DNA from: Dehalococcoidia bacterium
Lineage (GTDB): Bacteria > Chloroflexota > Dehalococcoidia > GIF9 > UBA5620
Length of the DNA stretch: 10,199 bases
Assembly (NCBI GenBank): GCA_016783225.1
Contig: JADHWZ010000069.1
Span: 1 to 10,199 of the forward strand
Reading direction: 5' to 3'
Every line of letters starts with the position of its first letter. The stretch's first letter is position 1. The notes beneath the pieces were generated by a model. That model was not told the DNA's origin. It made no database searches and saw only the letters and a list, made by a program, of their open reading frames with translations. Positions 1 through 6,119 of the stretch are shown piece by piece. Position numbers and translations under genes: made by a program.

Positions 1-1311
1 AGGTATCCCCAGATTATGCAAGGCCTCGGCAACATTTCGTCCCACCCGTCCGTAACCACAGACTACAACCTGACTTGAAGGCTCAGGCGGCTCTCCTTCC
101 GATGATGGAGAAACATCCACAGTCGCCAATTCTCTACGGGCCCGACCTCGCCCCAGTTTGGGGTACAGCGCAGAAGCGAAACCCATGAGTAACGGCGTCA
201 ACAACATAGTGATAATGGTGGAGGCTATGACTAACGAATAGTGGTGGCCGGACATTATCCCAGCATCCATACCACCCCGAGCCAAAACAAAGCTGAATTC
301 CCCAATCTGAAACAGACCAGCGCCCACCAACAAGGCCGTCCGTCCACTGTAGCGAAAGAGCCTGACAATGCCAAAACAAACTGCAAACTTGATAGCAATG
401 ATGACCACAACCATCAGGATCACTGCAGACCAGTTTTGTACCACGAACTGGGGACTGAGAAGCATACCCAGTGAGACAAAGAAAAGCGTAGCGAAGACAT
501 CTCGTAAGGGCGTGACTTCAGCCAAAGCCTGATGGGCAAATCTCGACTCTCTAAGCATCAGACCGACAATAAAGGCACCAAAAGCGACGGAAAGCCCAAA
601 AACATAGGTGCTGAAAGCAGCTCCAAAACACATGATAAGAACCGTTAGTAAGAAAAGCTCACGCGACCTTACGCCGGCCACTCTCCCCAACAACCATGGA
701 AGCACCCAGAGCCCCAAAGCAACAGCTATTCCCACGAAAAGAACTGCTTTACCGACAGCAATAGCAAAGGCGGATAACAAGCCTTCCAGCGGTGCGCCGA
801 ATACAGGCACCGCAACCATCATCAATACAACACTCAAATCCTGGACAATGAGGATAGCAATCATAATACGCCCATGGACTGAATCGAGTTCACCCCTCTC
901 CATAAGGATCTTGAGGCAAACCACAGTGCTACTCAATGAAATAAGAAGGCCAAAGAAAGCAGCTTCACTCAAGGACCAGTGGAATAACAGTTTCCCCGCT
1001 ACCAGACCAAGGACGAAAGTAGCTAGTATCTGAGCTATACCACCCCCGATCCCGACCTTGCCTACCTGCTTTAGCTGGCTGAAAGATATCTCCAATCCCA
1101 AGGTGAACATCAGCAAAGCCACGCCTATGGTGGCCAGAAGTTCAATCACCTCCAAATCACCAACCAAACCAAAGCCGTGTGGACCGACAACAATGCCGAC
1201 TAAGAGATAGCCTAAGATGATCGGCTGCCTCAGCCGATGAGCGATCATGCCGCCAATCAAGGCTGCCGTCAGAACGATAGCAATGTTGACAATCGGGGCA
1301 AATCCTGTCAT
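1..1311 (-). CDS. Kef-type (CPA2) monovalent cation:proton antiporter, 3'-truncated by window edge
   Basis: Inner-membrane exchanger of K+ or Na+ for protons, seen as 437 codons from an ATG at 1311 down to base 1. The reading frame is open throughout. Residues about 5-385 form a chain of hydrophobic helices with CPA2 hallmarks: LMFTLGLE (67-74), SLSSTVV (125-131), QDLSVV (157-162, containing the acidic residue typical of the ion site), PLRDVFATLFFVSLGM (268-283) and GEFSFVL (337-343). After a polar linker (about 386-413), GYGRVGRNVAEAL (419-431) is the start of a TrkA-N NAD(H)-binding Rossmann fold, which in Kef proteins gates transport. The rest of that domain lies beyond the window. The start is supported by AGGAT about 6 bases upstream and by a normal CPA2 N-terminus. 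The gene is divergent from the flavoprotein gene at 1630. The exact ion is not inferable; KefB/KefC and YbaL/RosB-like proteins share these motifs. Confidence 0.93.
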   Translation of the reverse strand, partial: MTGFAPIVNIAIVLTAALIGGMIAHRLRQPIILGYLLVGIVVGPHGFGLVGDLEVIELLATIGVALLMFTLGLEISFSQLKQVGKVGIGGGIAQILATFVLGLVAGKLLFHWSLSEAAFFGLLISLSSTVVCLKILMERGELDSVHGRIMIAILIVQDLSVVLMMVAVPVFGAPLEGLLSAFAIAVGKAVLFVGIAVALGLWVLPWLLGRVAGVRSRELFLLTVLIMCFGAAFSTYVFGLSVAFGAFIVGLMLRESRFAHQALAEVTPLRDVFATLFFVSLGMLLSPQFVVQNWSAVILMVVVIIAIKFAVCFGIVRLFRYSGRTALLVGAGLFQIGEFSFVLARGGMDAGIMSGHHYSLVIASTIITMLLTPLLMGFASALYPKLGRGRARRELATVDVSPSSEGEPPEPSSQVVVCGYGRVGRNVAEALHNLGIP

Positions 1312-1629
1312 CTCAATATCCTACAATGTATCAGTCGGGTGCCAAGTCAGAACAAGGCATAGCACTCAAGAAAGGACGATGCCTGAGGCTATTGTAGACA
1401 AGAAATGGCAGATAGCGCAAGCTCCGATGCATATGCAACGGACACCGGAGCGGCCCAGAGCCTTGATGAAATGGAGGCTTTGGCCGAGTCGCTGAAATGA
1501 GTGAAGCCTCGAAAGTTGTTCGACCGAGCTTCTCCGTCCAGGCAAAGGGGTGATTGAGCCTGCTTTCTAGGTGGGGGATGCGACAGCTCCGAAATTCTGA
1601 TAGAATATGCGGCGAAAGGAGGAGACACA
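1312..1629. other. Divergent intergenic region, no convincing gene
   Basis: These 318 bases separate the divergent antiporter and flavoprotein genes and should contain both promoters. The only -10-like element I can point to is TAGAAT at 1591-1596, five of six matches to TATAAT and 33 bases before the plus-strand start, but no good -35 lies at 16-18 bases from it. An inverted repeat with 7-bp arms (GAGGCTT 1474-1480, AAGCCTC 1504-1510) encloses a 23-base loop and has no U-tract, so it is an operator candidate at most. A 38-codon ORF at 1379-1495 has no recognisable product. Confidence 0.5.
1615..1622 (+). promoter_or_regulatory. Ribosome binding site for the 1630 flavoprotein gene
   Basis: AAAGGAGG lies 7 bases before the ATG at 1630. 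It is a near-perfect Shine-Dalgarno sequence and fixes the start. Similar purine-rich leaders precede the paralogs at 5053 and 6120. Confidence 0.85.
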
Positions 1630-2694
1630 ATGTTCAAGACAGGTATGACCGAGCTATTCGGAACAACACATCCCATAATGCTAGCGGGAATGAACTGGAT
1701 TACCGAGCCCAAGCTGGTCTCGGCCGTCTGCAATGCCGGTGGACTGGGCATTTTTGCTACCGCCCGCTGCACACCCGAGGAAACGCGAAAGAACATCAGA
1801 GAGATCAGGGACCTCACTGATAAGCCCTTTGGGATAAACCAAATCCTGATAGGTCCCGGGGCTCAGGAGAATATTCAAGTAGCCATTGAGGAGAAAGTCG
1901 ATTTCGTCAACTACTCACTGGGAAAGCCCTGGTTCGTTGAGCAGGTCCATGCGTATGGGGGCAAGGTCATAGGGACGACTGCGATTGCGAGACACGCAGT
2001 CAGAGCGGAACAGCTGGGATGTGATGCTGTCATAGTTACCGGCCACGAGGCGGCAGCTCACGGAGATGCCGCCACTTCATTGGTGTTGATACCCATTGTC
2101 GCCAGCCAGGTGAAAGTCCCCATAATAGCGGCCGGCGGTTTCTACGATGGGAGAGGGCTTGCAGCGGCTCTGATGCTTGGAGCCGATGGCATATCAATGG
2201 GCTCCAGGTTCATGATAACCAAAGAGAGTATGGTTCATGACAATTTCAAGCAGCTTTGCCTCAAGGCTTCCGAGCAGGACACGCTTTACGGCGATCATTT
2301 TGATGGGATGCCCGGCAGGGTGCTGAAAACCAAAACGGCTGAAGTAATGATGAAGAGCGGATTCCCTCTGGCAGAAGCGGTGAGGGGTGCCCGCGAGGTG
2401 AAGCAACTACTGGGGCTTTCACTCTGGCAGTTCATACGCCTCAGCTTCCAGATGATGAAGGCGGATGAGGGGTCACCACTCTGGGTGCAAGCTCGTGGAG
2501 CAGTTGGCAACAGGAGACACATGAAGGCACTGTATGATGGCGACGAAGAGGAAGGGATTCTGTTTGCCGGGCAGGACTGCGGCGGCATCAGCGACGTGCC
2601 CAGTGTCCAGGAACTGATTGACCGAATAGTCGCTGAGGCCGAAGAGACGCTGGAGGCAGCCAGAAAGAAGCTGGTGACAGCGCAGAAAGTCTAA
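1630..2694 (+). CDS. Nitronate monooxygenase/FabK-superfamily flavoprotein, EAAAH type (paralog A1)
   Basis: Predicted soluble FMN-dependent TIM-barrel protein of 354 residues. The superfamily includes nitronate monooxygenases (2-nitropropane dioxygenases), which oxidise alkyl nitronates, and FabK enoyl-ACP reductases. Visible motifs are an N-terminal HPIMLAGM strand (14-21), SNAGG-like CNAGGLG (34-40), GHEAAAHGD (138-146) with His144 at the catalytic-base position, AAGGFYDGRG (167-176), and LGADGISMGSRF (183-194), the FMN-phosphate loop. The C-terminal 140 residues form the helical cap, including DGMPGR (225-230) and FAGQDCGGI (312-320). Length is normal. The ATG at 1630 is fixed by a strong ribosome binding site. 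It is the closest relative in this window of the gene at 5053. It is convergent with the crotonase gene and followed by a strong hairpin terminator, so it is probably transcribed alone. Family assignment is firm; the substrate is unknown. Confidence 0.9.
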   Translation: MFKTGMTELFGTTHPIMLAGMNWITEPKLVSAVCNAGGLGIFATARCTPEETRKNIREIRDLTDKPFGINQILIGPGAQENIQVAIEEKVDFVNYSLGKPWFVEQVHAYGGKVIGTTAIARHAVRAEQLGCDAVIVTGHEAAAHGDAATSLVLIPIVASQVKVPIIAAGGFYDGRGLAAALMLGADGISMGSRFMITKESMVHDNFKQLCLKASEQDTLYGDHFDGMPGRVLKTKTAEVMMKSGFPLAEAVRGAREVKQLLGLSLWQFIRLSFQMMKADEGSPLWVQARGAVGNRRHMKALYDGDEEEGILFAGQDCGGISDVPSVQELIDRIVAEAEETLEAARKKLVTAQKV

Positions 2695-2724
2695 GTGTCC
2701 TGCTAGTTTAGTGCTCAGCGGACC

Positions 2725-2754
2725 TCAGCAGCAGGTGACTGGCCCTGCTGCTGA
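2725..2754. repeat. Hairpin 1 of three between convergent genes
   Basis: A perfect 10-bp inverted repeat, TCAGCAGCAG (2725-2734) and CTGCTGCTGA (2745-2754), encloses a 10-base loop. There is no U-tract, so it is not a standard terminator alone. It begins 30 bases after the stop of the 1630 gene. Confidence 0.6.
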
Positions 2755-2765
2755 ACGCGGCAAGA

Positions 2766-2791
2766 GCCAGCGTCTTCGAAAGAAGGCTGGC
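2766..2791. repeat. Hairpin 2 of three, GAAA-loop stem
   Basis: GCCAGC (2766-2771) pairs with GCTGGC (2786-2791), and CTTC (2774-2777) with GAAG (2782-2785). This closes a GAAA tetraloop (2778-2781), with only the two bases GT bulged out. On the plus-strand RNA this is a GNRA-type loop. It abuts the terminator hairpin that follows. Confidence 0.55.
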
Positions 2792-2829
2792 AAGGAGAAG
2801 GGAAGCTTTACAGCTTCCCTTCTCCTTTT
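2792..2829 (+). terminator. Strong rho-independent terminator, possibly bidirectional
   Basis: A perfect inverted repeat, GGAGAAGGGAAGCT (2794-2807) and AGCTTCCCTTCTCC (2812-2825), has a 4-base loop TTAC. It extends by two A:T pairs to 16 bp and is followed by TTTT (2826-2829) on the plus strand. It ends transcription of the flavoprotein gene stopping at 2694. On the minus strand the trailing sequence is only a short TT run, so termination of the crotonase transcript (stop at 2845) by the same stem is plausible but weaker. Confidence 0.88.
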
Positions 2830-2844
2830 CACCACGAAACCCGG

Positions 2845-3642
2845 CTAGGACGGCTGTGCGACCTTCTTGCCCTGGTTCTTCTGGATGATCTTTTGCTCGA
2901 TTCTTCTTCTGAAGTCGTCACCGGTAAGCAGTATGCTCTGGGCTATTGCCGCCGATTCAAGACCATCGGCCAGGCTCTGGCCAAAGCTCATGTCTATGTT
3001 CCTCTTCGCCAGTCCAACTGCCACCGGCTCGTTACTCATAATTTCCTCCGCCCATGCCCTACCGGTTTCCTGCAGCTCTTCCAGCGGCACGACCTTGTTG
3101 ACAAGACCAATCCGCTCAGCTTCAGCAGCAGAAATGGTCTTCCCTGTCAGGATTAGCTCCTTGGCTCTACCCACACCCACTACTCTAGGCAACCTCTGAC
3201 TCCCGCCCAGGTCAGGAACGAGGCCCAGGTCCACCTCAGGTATGTTGAACGTTGCCTCCTCAGAAGCAATCCTGAGGTCGCAGCCTAGTATCATCTCCGT
3301 CCCAGCTCCCATGGCATAGCCGTGAATCAGAGCAATAACAGCTTTCTCCAGGTTCTCGATGGCTGAGAATGCCCTTTGAGCTCTCCTGACAAGCTGCCGG
3401 ATGCCGTGACCATCTGCCCTTCCCGATCCTCCCAACTGGTTCAAGTCTGTGCCGGCACAGAACGCCTTTCCCTCGCCTGATAGTATCACGACCCTGACAT
3501 TGTCCCCGGTAGCCACCTCGGAGAAACAGCGCTCCAGGTCAAGCAGTATTTGATTGTTGACAGCGTTTCTCTTTTCCGGTCTGTTTAGCTTTACGTGTAG
3601 TATCCCCCCTTCCTCCGACAAAGCAAGTGTTTCGAACTCCAT
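2845..3642 (-). CDS. Enoyl-CoA hydratase/isomerase (crotonase family)
   Basis: Soluble crotonase-fold enzyme of 265 residues that most likely adds water across the double bond of an enoyl-CoA, as in beta-oxidation. With Met1 at 3642, the first oxyanion-hole strand is FCAGTDL (61-67), the second is HGYAMGAGTE (107-116), and PEVDLGLVPDLGG is at 135-147. Both acids used by hydratases are present: Glu116 (in GTEM) and Glu136 (in IPEVDL). This favours hydratase over an isomerase or dehalogenase relative. The C-terminus carries the usual helical trimerisation segment. The frame also opens at a TTG at 3660, but AAAAGGAGG lies 6 bases before the ATG at 3642, which sets that start. It lies 209 bases downstream of the flavoprotein gene at 3852-4850 on the same strand, so co-transcription is possible. 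This neighbour is the main reason to suspect CoA-thioester substrates for the island. The specific substrate is unknown. Confidence 0.9.
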   Translation of the reverse strand: MEFETLALSEEGGILHVKLNRPEKRNAVNNQILLDLERCFSEVATGDNVRVVILSGEGKAFCAGTDLNQLGGSGRADGHGIRQLVRRAQRAFSAIENLEKAVIALIHGYAMGAGTEMILGCDLRIASEEATFNIPEVDLGLVPDLGGSQRLPRVVGVGRAKELILTGKTISAAEAERIGLVNKVVPLEELQETGRAWAEEIMSNEPVAVGLAKRNIDMSFGQSLADGLESAAIAQSILLTGDDFRRRIEQKIIQKNQGKKVAQPS

Positions 3643-3648
3643 GAGTTG

Positions 3649-3657
3649 CCTCCTTTT
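3649..3657 (-). promoter_or_regulatory. Ribosome binding site deciding the crotonase start
   Basis: On the minus strand AAAAGGAGG stands 6 bases before the ATG at 3642. The upstream in-frame TTG at 3660 would place this sequence inside the coding region, so the ATG is preferred. Confidence 0.85.
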
Positions 3658-3851
3658 CAAGTATTCTGTTCATACCGTCGCTCACAGATCAGAGGCCCGG
3701 TGGTAGCACCTTTCTTGATGCCTCCCGCATAGCCACCGGAACAGCCATGAGACCTGACTGCATATCTCGCGCAGCTAGTTGAAGAGCAACGAGAATTCAC
3801 GCACCGACCCGTCGCAAACCTTCTAACCAGCGGCCAAGAGCCTGAAGTATC

Positions 3852-4850
3852 TCAAGAGCCTACCGCCTGGAGTCGCTGCCCAACGCTAGCAAGGACCTCC
3901 TCGGCCTCTCGCACTATCCTGTCCACGAGTTCCTGGCAACTGACAATCTCGTTGATGAGACCTATAGACTGCCCGACGGCAAAGGGAGCTCCTTCCACGT
4001 CGCCATTCGCCCAGGCTTTCTCAGACCGCTCGCCGCCGATGAGGGGTATTATTTCCTCAATGCCGCCATCCTGCGCCTCTACGTCCAGCACCTTGCGCAC
4101 TAGCTCGTTTTTCAACGCACGCATCTGCAAGTTAATCGTCTTGCATATCATGGTAGTGTCGTTTTCCTGACGGCGAACAAGCTCCTCCTTGATATTGGGA
4201 TGTGCCAGACACTCTGTTGTAGCAATGAACCGCGAGGCCATCATGACCCCTTCCGCTCCAAGCACCATCGCCGCAGCCATGCTCCTTCCATCCGCTATGC
4301 CTCCTGCAGTGAAAACGGCGATACCGACGGAATCGCAAATTCGGGGGGTGAGCAGCATTGTAGTCACGTCATCGCCCAAAGGGTGTCCCCCCTCCTCAAA
4401 ACCTGCGGCAATGACCGCATCGTAGCCCGCTTCCTCAGCATGCTTCGCGTGCTTCACGGAACCGACCTTATGTATCAGTTTCACACCCGCTTCCTTCGCC
4501 TGGCTAACTGAGTCCGGCCCCAGGTACTTGTCCAGAGGCGCGCCTGAGATCTCGATAGCGCCCACACTCTCTTCGCAGCCGACCTGGAAGTAATCCTGAT
4601 GCAACTCTCTTGTAATCCGTACGGAGGGCAGAAGTGTGATGTTGACACAGAAGGGATTACTCGTCAGTTGGCGGGTCTTGTGAATTGCCTCACGAAGAGC
4701 ATCTCCAGATTCGTAGTTCCCGGATGTCAAGTTTCCCAGTGCCCCGGCATTCGAAATGGCAGCGCATAGTTCAGGCTTCGCCAGCCACATCATACCGCCA
4801 CACATGATAGGGTGTTCAATGCCAAAGAGTCGTGTAATCCTAGTCTTCAT
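3852..4850 (-). CDS. Nitronate monooxygenase/FabK-superfamily flavoprotein, GFExGGHP type (paralog B1)
   Basis: 332-residue FMN TIM-barrel protein of the nitronate monooxygenase/2-nitropropane dioxygenase superfamily. Motifs: EHPIMCGGM (12-20), SNAGALG (33-39), IHKVGSVKHA (126-135), GFEEGGHPLGDDV (150-162) with His156 as the likely catalytic base, TAGGIADGR (181-189), and VLGAEGVMMASRF (196-208). In that last loop the usual G-T/S-R-F reads A-S-R-F. The FEEGGHPLGDD block and the VGQSIGLI segment (292-299) group it with the paralog at 6120, apart from those at 1630 and 5053. AAGGAGG 6 bases upstream fixes the start, and a convincing sigma-70-type promoter precedes it. It is transcribed divergently from the 5053 gene and may be co-transcribed with the downstream crotonase gene. 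Family assignment is secure; the substrate is not known. Confidence 0.9.
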   Translation of the reverse strand: MKTRITRLFGIEHPIMCGGMMWLAKPELCAAISNAGALGNLTSGNYESGDALREAIHKTRQLTSNPFCVNITLLPSVRITRELHQDYFQVGCEESVGAIEISGAPLDKYLGPDSVSQAKEAGVKLIHKVGSVKHAKHAEEAGYDAVIAAGFEEGGHPLGDDVTTMLLTPRICDSVGIAVFTAGGIADGRSMAAAMVLGAEGVMMASRFIATTECLAHPNIKEELVRRQENDTTMICKTINLQMRALKNELVRKVLDVEAQDGGIEEIIPLIGGERSEKAWANGDVEGAPFAVGQSIGLINEIVSCQELVDRIVREAEEVLASVGQRLQAVGS

Positions 4851-4856
4851 CCATTT

Positions 4857-4863
4857 CCTCCTT
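4857..4863 (-). promoter_or_regulatory. Ribosome binding site for paralog B1
   Basis: On the minus strand AAGGAGG is 6 bases before the ATG at 4850, within a leader of about 45 bases after the predicted promoter. Confidence 0.8.
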
Positions 4864-4900
4864 CATTCTCCTTCTTGCTCCAGTAAGCCATATTGGTGCA

Positions 4901-4929
4901 ATTATAGCCCGCCAAGAGCCATGAGGCAA
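4901..4929 (-). promoter_or_regulatory. Sigma-70-type promoter for paralog B1 (leftward)
   Basis: Reading the minus strand, TTGCCT (4929-4924) is followed after 17 bases by a perfect TATAAT (4906-4901). Spacing is optimal, and the -10 element lies about 50 bases before the ATG at 4850. Four of six -35 positions and all six -10 positions match consensus. Confidence 0.65.
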
Positions 4930-4954
4930 GAGGGCACGACGAGACCTCGCGCCA

Positions 4955-4983
4955 TTGTTTCCTCACCTGACACTTGTTATACT
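4955..4983 (+). promoter_or_regulatory. Candidate promoter for paralogs A2 and B2 (rightward)
   Basis: TTGTTT (4955-4960) and TATACT (4978-4983) are separated by 17 bases, about 70 bases before the ATG at 5053. The -10 matches five of six consensus bases; the -35 matches only the TTG. The start point would lie near 4990, at a small hairpin (GGCAG 4990-4994, CTGCC 4999-5003, loop GCTG). It is back-to-back with the leftward promoter, with 25 bases between the two -35 elements. Confidence 0.42.
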
Positions 4984-5038
4984 TCTAACGGCAGGCTGCT
5001 GCCCGACCAGAGCAGGCCTCAGCGGCAACGCGAGGAGC

Positions 5039-5045
5039 AAAGGAG
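5039..5045 (+). promoter_or_regulatory. Ribosome binding site deciding the start of paralog A2
   Basis: AAAGGAG lies 7 bases before the ATG at 5053. The frame is open back to an earlier start at 4756, but that extension runs across the divergent promoters and the opposite gene's N-terminus. Confidence 0.85.
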
Positions 5046-5052
5046 ACTACCC

Positions 5053-6087
5053 ATGAAAACAAGAATGACTGAGCTATTCGGAATAAAGCATCCCATCATG
5101 TTGGCTGGAATGGCTTTTGTGAGCCTGCCCAAACTGGTAGCTGCCGTTTCCAACGCTGGAGGTCTGGGCATGTTTAACAGCGTCGCCAACACCCCTGACC
5201 AGATGAGAGATATCATCAGGGAGATTAAGTCGCTCACCGACAAGCCATTCGGGATAAATGTCACGTTGCTGTTCCCCAACGCCAAGGAGAACGCGGAGGT
5301 AGCCTTGGAAGAGAAAACGCCAATCTTGAATTATGCGTTGGGGAAAGGCGATTGGCTCATCAAAGCAGCGCACGAGTACGGCGGTAAGGTCATATCTACC
5401 GTGGCAACCGAACGACACGCACACAGAGCAGAGCTGGACGGAGCCGATGCTCTTGCCGTCACGGGTCTCGAAGCCGCAGCCCACGGTGGTGAACCCACTT
5501 GCCTTGTACTGATACCCTTAATAGCCAGCATGGTAGACATCCCCATCATAGCAGCCGGCGGTTTCTGCGACGGCAAGGGGCTTGCCGCCGCCCTGGCCCT
5601 GGGCGCCGACGGTGTCTCCATGGGCACCAGGTTCGTGCTTACGCAGGAGAGCATGGTACATGAACGCGTCAAAAAGGTTGGCCTCAAAGCTACGGCCGAG
5701 GATACCATGCGCTCCGACAAGATCGATGGTCTCCCTGGCAGGTTCTGGAGAAATAGGGCAGCCATAGAAATGGCGCAGGGCAAGGTGCCAATAGGGAAGG
5801 CCATATCCAGCGCGTGGCAGATGAAAAAGATGGTAGATGTTCCCTTCTACAAGCTCTTGCTCAGTGGTTTGAGACAGAGGAGTGCACAGGATTTGGCCCG
5901 TCAAGCTGTCACTATCGACTTCCTTAGGACGCTTAACGAGCCCGGCGATGTAGACTCCTTGTTCCTGCCTCTGGGTCAAGTCGCCGGCAGGATCAATGAT
6001 TTACCGACTTGCCAGGAGGTGATTGAACGAACGGTGGCTGAAGCCCAGGAAGTAATAGAGGTCCTGAGAGAAAAAGCCGCCGCGTGA
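5053..6087 (+). CDS. Nitronate monooxygenase/FabK-superfamily flavoprotein, EAAAH type (paralog A2)
   Basis: 344-residue FMN TIM-barrel protein, close paralog of the 1630 gene. Shared landmarks: MTELFG (5-10), HPIMLAGM (13-20), SNAGGLG (33-39), LTDKPFGIN (61-69), GLEAAAHGG (138-146) with His144 at the catalytic-base position, AAGGFCDGKG (167-176), and LGADGVSMGTRF (183-194). The cap region holds DGLPGR (225-230) and LGQVAGRINDLP (307-318), and diverges from A1 in residues about 235-305. The start at 5053 is chosen because it aligns with the other paralogs and has a good ribosome binding site; the open frame upstream of it is not coding. It is followed 32 bases later by the B-type paralog at 6120, very likely in one transcript. 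The reaction is not determined; nitronate oxidation and enoyl-thioester reduction are both known in the superfamily. Confidence 0.9.
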   Translation: MKTRMTELFGIKHPIMLAGMAFVSLPKLVAAVSNAGGLGMFNSVANTPDQMRDIIREIKSLTDKPFGINVTLLFPNAKENAEVALEEKTPILNYALGKGDWLIKAAHEYGGKVISTVATERHAHRAELDGADALAVTGLEAAAHGGEPTCLVLIPLIASMVDIPIIAAGGFCDGKGLAAALALGADGVSMGTRFVLTQESMVHERVKKVGLKATAEDTMRSDKIDGLPGRFWRNRAAIEMAQGKVPIGKAISSAWQMKKMVDVPFYKLLLSGLRQRSAQDLARQAVTIDFLRTLNEPGDVDSLFLPLGQVAGRINDLPTCQEVIERTVAEAQEVIEVLREKAAA

Positions 6088-6109
6088 AACACCAGAATAC
6101 TAAAGAGAG

Positions 6110-6114
6110 AGGAG
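6110..6114 (+). promoter_or_regulatory. Ribosome binding site deciding the start of paralog B2
   Basis: AGGAG within an AG-rich run sits 5 bases before the ATG at 6120. The earlier in-frame GTG at 6084 overlaps the stop of the preceding gene and would add 12 polar residues with no counterpart in the paralogs. Confidence 0.75.
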
Positions 6115-6119
6115 ACGAA

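Noticed and set aside
1379..1495. Small ORF of 38 codons in the divergent region, preceded by AAAGGA
   Set aside because: Spacing of only 2 bases is too short, composition is rich in Arg/Pro/Met, and no similarity is recognisable.
1474..1510. Inverted repeat GAGGCTT/AAGCCTC as a terminator
   Set aside because: Arms are only 7 bp with a 23-base loop and no T-run, and the position lies between divergent genes where no transcript should end.
1389..1817. Minus-strand ORF of 142 codons overlapping the 1630 gene start
   Set aside because: It lies antisense to a clear coding region and reads as a shadow of it, with low-complexity Ser/Pro/Ala-rich composition.
3643..3660. TTG start at 3660 for the crotonase
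   Set aside because: The added codons are the Shine-Dalgarno sequence itself; the ATG at 3642 has ideal spacing.
3643..3851. 209-base gap between the two leftward genes as a site for a small gene or terminator
   Set aside because: It holds only a loose inverted repeat (CCGGTGG 3697-3703, CCACCGG 3733-3739, 29-base loop) and a short direct repeat, CAAGAGCC, at 3835 and 3853. No U-tract, promoter or ORF is convincing.
4756..5052. N-terminal extension of the 5053 flavoprotein, starting at 4756
   Set aside because: It runs antisense through the start of the opposite paralog and across both promoters, has no homology to the other paralogs, and a strong ribosome binding site precedes the ATG at 5053.
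5331..5979. Long minus-strand ORFs opposite paralog A2
   Set aside because: They are antisense to a confirmed flavoprotein gene, have no domain or ribosome binding site, and have the composition typical of shadow frames.
6084..6119. GTG start at 6084 for paralog B2
   Set aside because: It adds 12 polar residues absent from the paralogs and buries the AGGAG that serves the ATG at 6120. GTGA-type coupling with the preceding stop remains possible.
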